From positions 124,001 through 188,000 of the forward strand of contig NZ_QEOO01000016.1 of the NCBI RefSeq assembly GCF_003121585.1: 64,000 nucleotides of DNA. The letters run 5' to 3'. The stretch comes from Nocardioides speluncae (lineage in GTDB: Bacteria; Actinomycetota; Actinomycetes; Propionibacteriales; Nocardioidaceae). A program made the translations under genes and the position numbers. Each line of letters begins with the position of its first letter. Position 1 is the first letter of the stretch. This document shows positions 24,925-33,891 of this stretch, piece by piece. The notes beneath the pieces were generated by a model that was given only the letters and a program-made list of their open reading frames with translations, was not told the origin of the DNA and searched no databases.

Positions 24925-25596
24925 ATGACCGACCCGTTCGGCTCCCTCAGCCTCGAGCTCGCCTCCACCGTGGACCGGGTGGCCGACGAGCTGCGGCGGG
25001 CGGTGTTCGACGGCGAGCTGGAGAGCGGCACCCCGCTGCGCGAGGTGGCGCTCGCCGAGTCCCTCGGCGTCTCGCGCTCGACGCTGCGTGAGGCCCTCGG
25101 CGTCCTGGTCGCCGAAGGGATCGCGGTCCGCGAGCCCAACCGCGGCGTCTCGGTCGCCTCCCCCGACCCGGAATCGATCCGCGACGTGTGCCGCGCCCGG
25201 GCGGTGCTCGAGCTCGCCGGCGTACGCCGCTGGGCCGAGGCCGACGAGAGCCTGCGCGACGAGCTCCGCGATGCACTGGTGGCGTACACGACCGCGGTTC
25301 GCGAGGGCGCGTCGTACCACACTCTCAACGAGCGCCACCTGGCCTTTCACCTCGGCTTCGTACAGCTGCTCGACTCGCCGCGGCTGGTGGCGATGGCCGA
25401 GACGCTGTACGCCGAGCTCCGGCTCGCGCTGGCCCAGATCGACCGGATCCGGCGCAACGCACACGACCAGGCCGGCTCGCACACCCGGCTGGTGATGATG
25501 CTGGAGCGTGGCGACGTCGACGGCGCGGCCACCGACCTGGGGGCCCACCTGGCCGGCGCCGAGCGGGACATTCTGGAGGCGCTCGCGCTCCCCTGA
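24925..25596 (+). CDS. GntR-family transcriptional regulator (FadR subfamily, FCD domain)
   Basis: The 223-aa protein has an N-terminal winged helix (about 12-78; REVALAESLGVSRSTLREAL) and an all-helical C-terminal FCD ligand domain (about 88-215). The FCD domain keeps histidines (R-H-L-A-F-H, G-S-H-T-R-L) at the positions that bind a metal in this family. Start taken at ATG 24925; an in-frame ATG at 24916 is possible. It most likely represses ddaH and itself through the operator at 24836-24852. Confidence 0.88.
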   Translation: MTDPFGSLSLELASTVDRVADELRRAVFDGELESGTPLREVALAESLGVSRSTLREALGVLVAEGIAVREPNRGVSVASPDPESIRDVCRARAVLELAGVRRWAEADESLRDELRDALVAYTTAVREGASYHTLNERHLAFHLGFVQLLDSPRLVAMAETLYAELRLALAQIDRIRRNAHDQAGSHTRLVMMLERGDVDGAATDLGAHLAGAERDILEALALP

Positions 25597-25861
25597 CCCC
25601 GGCGGGAGCGGCGTCATGGGCGCCCCGCCTGGCCGTCCCAGAAGCAAATAGCGGGTCTCGAGAAACTATCGGCGGGGGTGACTATTAAGCGCGCGTCCCT
25701 TTTGGGATAGTTCTATGGAACGCTCCAACGCGGGGCCAAGGCGTGGGACCACGAATTGGCAGCCGCGACTAAGGCACGCAGAATAGCGCTGTCAAGAGTT
25801 GATCTTGTCGTTGCAATGCATGAACGCTCAAGACGACATAACTCTCACGTAAGGACACACG
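25597..25861 (+). promoter_or_regulatory. AT-richer promoter region of the type IV secretion-like cluster
   Basis: This 265-base gap before the cluster is visibly lower in GC than the coding regions. It contains an inverted repeat AACTATC (25664-25670) / GATAGTT (25706-25712). A good ribosome site AAGGA lies 6 bases before the ATG at 25862. No gene is supported in it. A specific -35/-10 pair cannot be assigned with confidence. Confidence 0.5.
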
Positions 25862-26164
25862 ATGATGAGCCTGGACATCTTGCACACGGTGGTGCTGGCT
25901 CTACCACCGGAGGACGGCGACGGTGGCGGCGTCCTCAACCTCGACGGTCTCACCAAGTTCCTCATCGGCATCGGGGGACTGCTCCTGACCCTGGTGGGGC
26001 TCTGGATCATCGGTCGCTCCAAGAAGGCAGACACCGCCGAGGTCGCCAACATCTCGCTCAACGCGGCGATCGGGATCCTCTTCCTCGGCCTGGGCGCCGG
26101 CACCTTCAGCCTGGTCGCCTTCGGCGAGAAGATCGGCAACCTGCTGTTCGGCTCGGGCAGCTGA
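25862..26164 (+). CDS. Small two-helix membrane protein, first gene of the T4SS-like cluster
   Basis: The 100-aa protein has two membrane helices (about 31-52 and 68-88) joined by a short polar, basic loop (GRSKKADTAE). This size and topology match VirB2/TrbC-like pilins and similar small subunits at the head of Gram-positive T4SS operons, but no diagnostic motif allows a firm call. The ATG is doubled; the first has the better spacing to AAGGA. The PrgI-like gene follows after 15 bases. Confidence 0.65.
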   Translation: MMSLDILHTVVLALPPEDGDGGGVLNLDGLTKFLIGIGGLLLTLVGLWIIGRSKKADTAEVANISLNAAIGILFLGLGAGTFSLVAFGEKIGNLLFGSGS

Positions 26165-26179
26165 CAGGTCACTGACACC

Positions 26180-26599
26180 ATGCCGCCGATCCGCACCGAC
26201 GACGCGCCACGTCGCCTCCGGGCGATGTGGCTGGGTCCGCGTGGGGCTCGGTGGCCGGTCGACTGGACCTACCCGCAATGGGGCGTCTTCGTGATCCTGA
26301 TGCTCACGGTCCCGCCCCTCATCTTCTTTCTCGTGGCCTGGTGGGACGTCGCCTTCGCGGCCGCGTTCGCATTCGGCGGCCCGGTCATCGCCTACCGGGT
26401 TACGACCTCGATGCCGAAGTGGGTCAACTACGACCGACCGCTGCGCTGGTGGTTCGGCGTACTCCGCGCGGAGTTCTCGCACAGCACCCGGCTCTCAAAG
26501 CTGGAGGAGCGGCGCCACCGGGTCAGCGGGCTGGAGCCGGTTGAGCTGACCAAGGGCGCGCAGCGCGCGCTGTACCCAGCGACCCGCTGGGTCAGATAG
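26180..26599 (+). CDS. PrgI/VirB3-like membrane protein
   Basis: The 139-aa protein has a short basic N-terminus, two closely spaced membrane helices (about 33-75) and a cytoplasmic tail rich in R, W and L (RPLRWWFGVLRAEF). PrgI-type proteins with this layout stand directly before the VirB4-like ATPase in Gram-positive type IV systems, as here, and are thought to anchor the ATPase at the membrane. The family call is based on position and topology. Confidence 0.65.
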   Translation: MPPIRTDDAPRRLRAMWLGPRGARWPVDWTYPQWGVFVILMLTVPPLIFFLVAWWDVAFAAAFAFGGPVIAYRVTTSMPKWVNYDRPLRWWFGVLRAEFSHSTRLSKLEERRHRVSGLEPVELTKGAQRALYPATRWVR

Positions 26600-26648
26600 C
26601 CGGCGACTTCTCGGTACAAACAGGCGAAACGCGGAGGGAAAAGCACTC

Positions 26649-29372
26649 GTGGACAAGACCATCAAGGTGCGGCGCAAGGGCGGCGTCTCGAAGGACCTGC
26701 TGGCCAAGGAGGCCAAGCTCGACTTCGGTGACGAGGGCAAGGCCCCCCGGCAGCCCCTGGTCAACCGGCTGACCGGCAAGCTCGCCGGCCCGCGGGTCGC
26801 CCACATGAACCTCGCCACGACCGCCATCGTCGGCCACCTCGAGGTCGCCGGCAGCAGCCTGTGGGCCTGGTACGAGCTCACCCCGCTGCAGTGGTCGTTC
26901 CGCACCGCCGACAAGCGCGCGCAGGTGTGGGACAACGTCCGCCAGGGCCTCGCCCAGCTCTCGGGACACGCAATCAAGTGGCGGGTCAGCTCCAAGCCCT
27001 TTCCGACCTACGAGTTCGCCCGCAAGCTCGCGCACGCCACACCCAACCCGCTGCCGGCCAACGAGGCCGGCGACTTCGACCTGTTCCTCGAGCGGCAGCA
27101 GCAGCGGCTCAACACCGCGCCCGTCGACGAGAACGTCACGATGATCGGCGTCCGGGTCGGCCCGGCGCCCGCCCAGCGCACGCTGCGCCGCCTGTACGCC
27201 GCCGAGACCAGCAGCGAGCCGATCAGTGACGACGTGGTCAAGCTGCTCGAGCAGGTCAAGAAGGTCAACGAGCTGGTCGCCGCCACCGACCTCGGCGGCC
27301 GCCCGCTGACGCCCGAGCAGATGGCCTGGCTCCGGCACCGCTCGATCGCGATGGGCATGCCCGTCCAGCTCCCGGTCTCGCCGGTGCAGCCGATCTGGGA
27401 GACCGACGACCTCTATGCGTTCTCGGACCCGGTCGACTGGGTCTACAAGCCGATGGGCTCCACGGTGAAGATCCAGGCGAAGATCGCGGGCCGGGAGGTC
27501 ACCCGGTACGTCGCGGTGGTCTCGGTCGGCCGGATGCCGGACCGGATGTTCCCGGAAGACGGCCGCGCGCCGTGGATGCTGGCGACCTCGCGGCTCGCCT
27601 ACCCGGTGGAGTGGTCGGTGACCGGCGTACTCCTCGGCGCGGACACGCTGACCTCGGTCGCCGACTACGAGCGGCGCCGCGCCCAGGGCATCAAGAAGCA
27701 CTACGAGGACCACGACGAGATGCCGCCGCCGGCCGTCGACCGGGCCATCTCCCAGGCCGTGCTGTCGTACGACGAGATCACCGAGGGCGACTCCCGCACG
27801 GCCGTCCGCTTCCAGGGCCCGATCCGGGCCGCGGTCTTCGCCGACACCGAGGAGCGCTGCCTGGAGCGGGTCCGCGACCTGATCGCGGTCTACGGCCGCG
27901 ACCACCACATCGAGCTGGTCCACGGGTCCGGTCAGGCGCAGCTGCTGCGCGAGTTCATCCCGGGTGAGCCGTGGTCCACCACCGGCTTCCAGCGCCGGAT
28001 GTCGGTCGGCTACCTCGCCGCGGCGATGCCACACGTCTCGTCCACCCTCGGTACGCCGACCGGCCCGTACACCGGGTACACCGTCGGCACCGCGCGGCGG
28101 GCGGTGCTCTTCGACGGGCACTTCTCGATGGAGGTGTTGAACGCACCCGGCGTGTTCCCGCTGGTGTCCGACCCGGGCGGCGGCAAGAGCCACGCGGTCG
28201 GCTCGATGGCCGCGACCGACGTCGAGCTCGGCGACTACGTGATCGTGCTCGACCCGTCCGGGCCCCTCGCCCGGCTCACCGAGCTGCCGCGGTTCAAGCC
28301 GCACTCGCGGCTGCTCAACCTCACCGAGTCGCACCCCGGCACGCTCGCGCCCTGGCAGCTGGTCCCCGAGCCGCGCCGCGACAAGGCCGACAACGACCGC
28401 GAGTACGACCAGATGGTCCGGCGCGCCTCGCAGGAGCGCAAGCAGCTGGCCTATGACTCGTTCCGGATGATGATGCCGGAGGCGATGCTCCGCGACCGGG
28501 CCGTGGACGACGTACTCCACAAGGCGATCCGGCACCTCGGCGGCGACGTCACCGTCAACGCCAGCGACATCTTCGACGTACTCCACGGCCTCGGCGAGGA
28601 CGGCAAGCGGGTCGCCGAGCGGCTGCACGACGCGCGCCAGTTCCCGCTCGGCGAGCTGCTGTTCCCCGAGGACGGCCAGCTCGATCTCGGCATCCAGGCG
28701 CAGGACAAGCGGCTCGTGGTGATCACCATGCCCGGCATGGTCGTCCCCGACCCCGACCTCGGCCGCGAGCAGTGGTCGGTGGAGGAGCTCTACGCCCAGC
28801 CGCTGCTGCACCTCGCGGCGTTCTACACCTCCCGGTTCATCTACTCGCGGCCGGTCAACGACCGGGTCGACGCCTACTTCGACGAGAACCACTTCATGGG
28901 CCGCTGGGGCTCCGGCCGCGCGCTCGGCGTCCGGCTCGGCCGCGACAGCCGGAAGTTCAACGCCAAGGTCGTGCCAGCCTCCCAGAACCCCGACGACATC
29001 CTCGCCGTCGGCCCGATCGCGTCGCTGATCGGCGGCGCGTTCGTCGGCCGGATCGAGGACCTGCAGACGGCACAGAACGCGATGCGACTGGTCCGCGCGC
29101 CGGAGGAGTACGCGCCCGTCGTCCAGGGCCTCTCGCCGAAGCCGGCGCCCGGCGACCCGGTCGACATCGCCCGGACCGGTGAGTTCCTCTTCCTCGACCC
29201 GTACGGCCGGATCGACAAGATGCGCTTCGACGCCAGCTGGTACCCCGAACTGGAGGCCGCGCTCAACACCACGCCCGGGCACCGCCGGATCAAGGCCGGC
29301 AACGAGATGCCGTCGCCGTTCATCGACGAGGCCCGGGACCTGTTCCGGCTCGATGAGGGGTTAGCGGCATGA
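26649..29372 (+). CDS. VirB4-like secretion/conjugation ATPase
   Basis: The 907-aa protein is soluble. The N-terminal half (1-450) corresponds to the membrane- and partner-binding part of VirB4/TraC proteins. The C-terminal half is a RecA/HerA-type ATPase with the Walker A motif DPGGGKSH (about 508-515) and the Walker B motif VDAYFDEN (about 740-747). This is the energy-providing ATPase of type IV secretion systems. GTG start with GGAGGG 10 bases upstream. Its stop overlaps the next start by 4 bases (ATGA). A separate VirD4/TraD-type coupling ATPase was not found in the window. Confidence 0.85.
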   Translation: MDKTIKVRRKGGVSKDLLAKEAKLDFGDEGKAPRQPLVNRLTGKLAGPRVAHMNLATTAIVGHLEVAGSSLWAWYELTPLQWSFRTADKRAQVWDNVRQGLAQLSGHAIKWRVSSKPFPTYEFARKLAHATPNPLPANEAGDFDLFLERQQQRLNTAPVDENVTMIGVRVGPAPAQRTLRRLYAAETSSEPISDDVVKLLEQVKKVNELVAATDLGGRPLTPEQMAWLRHRSIAMGMPVQLPVSPVQPIWETDDLYAFSDPVDWVYKPMGSTVKIQAKIAGREVTRYVAVVSVGRMPDRMFPEDGRAPWMLATSRLAYPVEWSVTGVLLGADTLTSVADYERRRAQGIKKHYEDHDEMPPPAVDRAISQAVLSYDEITEGDSRTAVRFQGPIRAAVFADTEERCLERVRDLIAVYGRDHHIELVHGSGQAQLLREFIPGEPWSTTGFQRRMSVGYLAAAMPHVSSTLGTPTGPYTGYTVGTARRAVLFDGHFSMEVLNAPGVFPLVSDPGGGKSHAVGSMAATDVELGDYVIVLDPSGPLARLTELPRFKPHSRLLNLTESHPGTLAPWQLVPEPRRDKADNDREYDQMVRRASQERKQLAYDSFRMMMPEAMLRDRAVDDVLHKAIRHLGGDVTVNASDIFDVLHGLGEDGKRVAERLHDARQFPLGELLFPEDGQLDLGIQAQDKRLVVITMPGMVVPDPDLGREQWSVEELYAQPLLHLAAFYTSRFIYSRPVNDRVDAYFDENHFMGRWGSGRALGVRLGRDSRKFNAKVVPASQNPDDILAVGPIASLIGGAFVGRIEDLQTAQNAMRLVRAPEEYAPVVQGLSPKPAPGDPVDIARTGEFLFLDPYGRIDKMRFDASWYPELEAALNTTPGHRRIKAGNEMPSPFIDEARDLFRLDEGLAA

Positions 29373-31348
29373 ATACGACGCTCCGGCGGCTTCTCGGCGT
29401 ACTGATGTTCGCCGGGTTGCTGCTGGTGCTTCCTGGCGCGGCGCCGGCCGGGGCCGCCTGCGAGGGCGACATCACGCCGGTCTCGCCCAACAGCGGCCCG
29501 CTCGGTCTGAGCACCTCACCGCCGAAGAACCCGCCGAAGGGCGACCCGCTCAAGGACAAGGACGTCTCCTGGCTGGACACCTACGGGCCCAGCACCAAGT
29601 GGAACACCTACGACCTCGGCTGCGGCCCGGACCTGCTCAACAACCCGACGTCCAAGCCGCTGACCGCGCAGGCCAACTACTTCACCGACTGGGCGCTGCT
29701 GCCGGTCATCGTGGGCGACGCGATGGAGGACTGGGTCTCCGACGACCCGTTCGACTTCCTGGACAGCACCGTCGCCGAGATCCAGGAGAAGATGCGGTTC
29801 CAGGTCGTCGGCCTGCTGCTGCCGCTCTCGATCGCCGGCCTCGGCATCTGGCTGATCTACCGCGCGCGGAAGGCGGAGTTCCACGAGACCGCGGACGCGG
29901 CCGTCGGTGCGCTGCTGATCGTCGGCGTCGCGATGTTCCTCCTGCAGTACCCGCAGCGCGCCAATGACACCTTCCAGGAGGTCGTCGACGGCGGCGTACA
30001 GATCGCGCAGGCGCCGTTCGGCGCCGAGACCGACTTCTCCGACGTGATGTTCCGCGAGGTCGTCTACACCCACTGGCTCGCCGGCGAGCTGGGCGACGCG
30101 GACAGCACGGTAGCCAAGAAGTACGGGCCCGATTTGTACCGGGCGCAGCACCTCACGTACGCCGAGGTCGCTGAGGCCGAGGCCAAGGAGAAAGCCAGGC
30201 TTGAGGCACTTGAGGACGACGAATGCGTCGGCTTCGAGTGCCAGGACCCAGGGGTTGAGGACGGTGCGCCCGACGAACAGACCTGCGCGTTTGGTGCCTG
30301 CCATACGGCCATGGATGACCTGGTCAAAGCTCATCAGAAGGACTTCAAGGACGTAGCCGGGAAGGTCGAGGACGAGGACGAGAGCGCGTACGCCGTCCTC
30401 ACTGGCAAGGACGGCGCCGACTCGCGGCCGGGGGTCGCGAGCCTGATGGGCGTCTACCTCTGGGTGACCAGCTTCTTCTACATCCTGGCCCAGTTCATGC
30501 TCGGGCTCAGCCTGCTGCTGATCCGGGTCTTCATCATCTGCTTCCCGATCGTGGCGCTGCTGGCGGTGTTCCCGCAGTACCGCGAGAAGGCCCGGTCACT
30601 GATCGACCTGCTGGCCGCCGCGTTCATGGGGGGGCTCAAGTTCATCCTCGCGTCCGGCATCTACTCCACCGTCGCGACCGGCATCCTCGGCGCGCCCACC
30701 TCGCTGATGGTCAAGCTGATCCTGCTGCTGATCACCGGCGTCGCGGCGATCATGATCGTCAAGCCGGTCCGCACCCTGAAGACGATGGTGCCGGGCGCCG
30801 ACCCGTACCACTCGTACGGCGCCCGCATGCTCAAGGGTGCGGTCGACTTCGCGTTCACCAAGCAGGCCGTCGAGCAGGGTACGGCGGCCGGCCAGCTGGC
30901 GGCGCCGGCCCCGTCGGCGAAGCACCGCGGCACCAGCTACCGCGCCGAGCAGGAGACTCTGCCACCGCTGCCCCCGGCGTACGCGCCGAGCGCTCCGCAG
31001 CGACCACCGACCCGGATCTTCGCCGAGCAGATCCATCCGGAGCAGCCACCGGTCCGCGAGATCGAGACCATGGCCGTCGCGGTGGGCGCACGTCGGCAGC
31101 CGGCCGCGCTCGCCGCGGGCGGCAGCAGCAACACGATCCTGGTCGAGGACCAGGTGGTGTCCCGGCCGCACACCACTATCGCCGTTCCGCGCTCGCTCGC
31201 CGACCACCAGATCTTCCGGACCAGCGGCGCATGGGACGAGAACCGAATCCCCGAGCCCGTGCCGGCCGCACCGATCGTCGACGATCGCGGCAACGAGTTC
31301 TATCCCATCTACCGGACCCGTGACGATCGCTCTCGGGTGGGCGTGTGA
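29369..31348 (+). CDS. Polytopic membrane protein, VirB6/TrbL-like
   Basis: The 659-aa protein begins with a signal peptide (about 1-32) and an extracytoplasmic region. It then has about six membrane helices (two near 145-200, four between 365 and 475) and a 180-aa Pro/Ala-rich cytoplasmic tail. The helices resemble the VirB6/TrbL pore component of T4SS. A soluble loop at about 245-350 carries four cysteines (E-C-V-G-F-E-C and T-C-A-F-G-A-C) and less GC-biased codons than the rest, so it may be a recently acquired or fast-evolving surface loop. Coupled to both neighbours by 4-base overlaps. Confidence 0.75.
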   Translation: MNTTLRRLLGVLMFAGLLLVLPGAAPAGAACEGDITPVSPNSGPLGLSTSPPKNPPKGDPLKDKDVSWLDTYGPSTKWNTYDLGCGPDLLNNPTSKPLTAQANYFTDWALLPVIVGDAMEDWVSDDPFDFLDSTVAEIQEKMRFQVVGLLLPLSIAGLGIWLIYRARKAEFHETADAAVGALLIVGVAMFLLQYPQRANDTFQEVVDGGVQIAQAPFGAETDFSDVMFREVVYTHWLAGELGDADSTVAKKYGPDLYRAQHLTYAEVAEAEAKEKARLEALEDDECVGFECQDPGVEDGAPDEQTCAFGACHTAMDDLVKAHQKDFKDVAGKVEDEDESAYAVLTGKDGADSRPGVASLMGVYLWVTSFFYILAQFMLGLSLLLIRVFIICFPIVALLAVFPQYREKARSLIDLLAAAFMGGLKFILASGIYSTVATGILGAPTSLMVKLILLLITGVAAIMIVKPVRTLKTMVPGADPYHSYGARMLKGAVDFAFTKQAVEQGTAAGQLAAPAPSAKHRGTSYRAEQETLPPLPPAYAPSAPQRPPTRIFAEQIHPEQPPVREIETMAVAVGARRQPAALAAGGSSNTILVEDQVVSRPHTTIAVPRSLADHQIFRTSGAWDENRIPEPVPAAPIVDDRGNEFYPIYRTRDDRSRVGV

Positions 31349-31935
31349 GGGGACGCCCAGACGCCCTCAGCGACGGCGGCCGCACCCGCACCCCGGGTGG
31401 CTCCCGGCGTACTCGGGTCCTGACCGCGGCCGTGGTCGGCCTGGCCCTGGTCGCGCTGGTCGTCTGGTACGCCGCGCGGGACCGGCCAGAGCACAACGAA
31501 CAGGCACAGCCGCCCTCGTCGAGCGCGCCCAACAGCAGCGGCGAGCCGAGCCCGGGGCCTACGGACCCCTCGACCTCAGCCCATCCCACGACTCCCCCGG
31601 CGACCAAGACCCAGCAGATCGTGACCGGGTTCGTTCGCGGCTGGCTGCTCCGCGGCAGCGCCAGCGACCGCGCCGAGGCACTCCGTCCGTACGCCGTCAC
31701 CGAGCTGGTCAGCGGCCTCGCGCGCACCGACGTACGCAACCTTCCGGAGGAGGGCACCAAGGCGGTCGGCGACCCCGAGCTCGAGCTCGGCGCGACCGCG
31801 GTCCGCGGCGACTACGTGGTCAAGCTCAGCAACGGCGAGTCGCTGCTGGTCACCGTCGCCCTGGTCGGCGATGACCGCTGGCGCGTGGTCAAGGTCGCCC
31901 CCGGCGACGACGAGCCATCGAGCATCGACGGGTAG
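31345..31935 (+). CDS. Single-pass protein with NTF2-like outer domain, VirB8/TcpC-like
   Basis: The 196-aa protein has a basic cytoplasmic N-terminus, one membrane helix (about 24-44), a Pro/Ser/Thr linker, and an outer domain of about 105 residues. In that domain a helical start (FVRGWLLRGS) is followed by strands ending E-S-L-L-V-T-V-A-L-V-G-D-D-R-W-R-V-V-K-V. This is the fold order of NTF2-like VirB8/TcpC assembly proteins. GTG start in a GTGA overlap with the upstream stop. The function is inferred from topology and place. Confidence 0.65.
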   Translation: MRGRPDALSDGGRTRTPGGSRRTRVLTAAVVGLALVALVVWYAARDRPEHNEQAQPPSSSAPNSSGEPSPGPTDPSTSAHPTTPPATKTQQIVTGFVRGWLLRGSASDRAEALRPYAVTELVSGLARTDVRNLPEEGTKAVGDPELELGATAVRGDYVVKLSNGESLLVTVALVGDDRWRVVKVAPGDDEPSSIDG

Positions 31936-31947
31936 AGGACGAGAGCC

Positions 31948-33891
31948 GTGGATCCCGCCTCCGCCCGGGTAGTCGCCGAGCTCGCCCGCTCGCAGCGACT
32001 CCGCCGCATCGCCTTCCTGGTGATCGGTGGCACGCTCGCCGCGCTGGCACTGCTCGTCCTGGCGCTGGTGATGATGATCAACTCGATCATCGGCTCCATG
32101 TCCGGGACCGGCGACGGCGGCGCCGCGTCCCTGTCCAGCGGCTGTACGTCGACCGGCGGCGCGGTCGAGGCGGCGACCGGCGACAACGTCTTCGAGGGAA
32201 TGCTCAACACCTCCACGGTGGCCTCGCTGACCGACGAGCAGGAGCGCAACGCCGCGGCGATCGTCGGCGTCGGGCAGGACCTCGGCGTATCCGGACGTGG
32301 GCTGGTGATTGCACTGGCGACCGCGCTCCAGGAGTCGACCCTGCGCAACCTCGACTACGGCGACCGGGACTCGCTGGGCCTCTTCCAGCAGCGGCCGTCC
32401 ACCGGTTGGGGCACGCCCGAGCAGGTGACGGACCCGATCCTCTCCGCGCAGGCGTTCTTCGGCCGCGCCAAGCACACCAACAACACCGGCCTGCTCGACA
32501 TCGACGGCTGGCAGACGATGCCGATCACAGTCGCGGCGCAGGCGGTACAGCGCTCCGCGTTCCCGGACGCCTACGCCGACGACGAACCGCTCGCGCGCCG
32601 GATCGTGACCAGCCTCGGCGTGGTCGACATCGACGTCACCAGCTCCGAGGAGTGCCTGCAGCTGGCCGGCGACGCGGTTGTCTACCCGCTGCCGGCGAGC
32701 TCCGGCTACTACGACCAGACCAACTTCGGCGACTCCGGCGGTGCCTGGTCCCGGATGCACACCGGCACCGACCTCTCGGTCGGCTGCGGTACGCCGGTGC
32801 TCGCGGCGACCGGAGGCCGAGTGGTCCGCGACCCGAGCCACGCGAGCTGGGCCGGGCCGTACTACGTGCGGATCGAGACGGGCGGACCCGGCTCGCTGTC
32901 CACCTGGTACGCCCACATGCAGTCGGCGAGCGTCGAGGACGGCGACATCGTGCAGGCCGGCGAGCAGATCGGCGAGGTCGGCAACCTCGGCAACTCCTTC
33001 GGCTGCCACCTGCACTTCGAGGTGCACCCGACGGGCGGCACCATCTACGAGGACCCGTCCGACCCCACGCCCTGGCTGGCCACCCACGTCGGCGAGCCGC
33101 TGCCCGGGGTGTTCCCGGTCGACGACTCCGCCGGCGCCCCGGGCGGCAGGGACCTGGTGGCCGCGACGTTCAACGTGCTCGGCTACCACCACACCGAGAA
33201 GGGCGGCTTCCGGGCGTCGTACGCGTCGGGCGTCACCCGGATGAAGTGGGCGCTGAACCTGCTCGAGGCGCGCGGGATCACCGTCGTCGCGCTGCAGGAG
33301 TACGAAAAGCCACAGCACCGCACGCTGCTGGCCGACGGCGACTGGGAGGTGCACCGCGGCTCGCCGTACAACCACTTCAGCGGCGGCCAGAACACCGCCA
33401 GCGCGATCGCGGTCCGCTCCGACGTCTGGTCGATCACCAGCACCCACCAGGTGGCGGTGCCGTGGCCGAAGCGAACTTTGCACCTGCCAATAGCGGTCAT
33501 CGAGCACCGTGAGACCGGCGCGGAGTACATCGTGGTCAGCGCGCACAACCCACTCGAGGACGCCGGCGCCAGGCTCGCGCTCAAGCACGAGCGGCAGCTG
33601 GTACGGCGGCTCAGCGCGAACACCGGCGTGCCCGTGATCTTCATGGGCGACTTCAATGACCGCCAGCGGGCGTTCTGCGCGATGACCTCGGGCGGTCAGC
33701 TGCATGCGGCCGTCGGCGGCAGCAACGACGGTACCGGCTGCCGCTACCCCAGCCCTTACGGCCAGGTCGACTGGATCTTCGGAAGTCCCGGTATCCAGTT
33801 CTCGGGTCACGAGGTCGACAAGAGCCCGAATGGACGGATCAGCGACCACCCGTTGATCTATACGCGGTTCTCATCGGGAGGGACCACATGA
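31948..33891 (+). CDS. Three-domain secreted protein: lysozyme-like + M23 peptidase + DNase-I-like EEP nuclease
   Basis: This is a 647-aa protein with one N-terminal membrane helix (about 20-46). Residues about 85-210 form a lysozyme/SLT-like domain (ALATALQEST with a likely catalytic Glu near 130, then S-L-G-L-F-Q-Q-R). Residues about 245-375 are an M23 peptidoglycan peptidase with zinc ligands H271 and D275 (HTGTDLS) and HLHFEVH at 354-360. Residues about 400-645 are an endonuclease/exonuclease/phosphatase domain with TFNVLG, catalytic E451, MGDFND (566-571), a V-D-W-I-F strand and SDH (632-634). Every active-site motif is present. VirB1-like wall hydrolases open the wall for T4SS; adding a nuclease is unusual. 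Overlaps the next gene by 4 bases. Confidence 0.88.
   Translation: MDPASARVVAELARSQRLRRIAFLVIGGTLAALALLVLALVMMINSIIGSMSGTGDGGAASLSSGCTSTGGAVEAATGDNVFEGMLNTSTVASLTDEQERNAAAIVGVGQDLGVSGRGLVIALATALQESTLRNLDYGDRDSLGLFQQRPSTGWGTPEQVTDPILSAQAFFGRAKHTNNTGLLDIDGWQTMPITVAAQAVQRSAFPDAYADDEPLARRIVTSLGVVDIDVTSSEECLQLAGDAVVYPLPASSGYYDQTNFGDSGGAWSRMHTGTDLSVGCGTPVLAATGGRVVRDPSHASWAGPYYVRIETGGPGSLSTWYAHMQSASVEDGDIVQAGEQIGEVGNLGNSFGCHLHFEVHPTGGTIYEDPSDPTPWLATHVGEPLPGVFPVDDSAGAPGGRDLVAATFNVLGYHHTEKGGFRASYASGVTRMKWALNLLEARGITVVALQEYEKPQHRTLLADGDWEVHRGSPYNHFSGGQNTASAIAVRSDVWSITSTHQVAVPWPKRTLHLPIAVIEHRETGAEYIVVSAHNPLEDAGARLALKHERQLVRRLSANTGVPVIFMGDFNDRQRAFCAMTSGGQLHAAVGGSNDGTGCRYPSPYGQVDWIFGSPGIQFSGHEVDKSPNGRISDHPLIYTRFSSGGTT

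Noticed and set aside
26592..29282. Very long open frame (almost 900 codons) on the minus strand opposite the VirB4-like gene, and similar long antisense frames at 3684-4877, 7927-9234, 31576-33849 and 53895-55823
   Set aside because: High GC with strong third-position bias makes antisense and shifted frames stay open. The predicted proteins are low-complexity (R, G, V, L, D, H-rich) without motifs or ribosome sites, while the opposite strand has clear domains.
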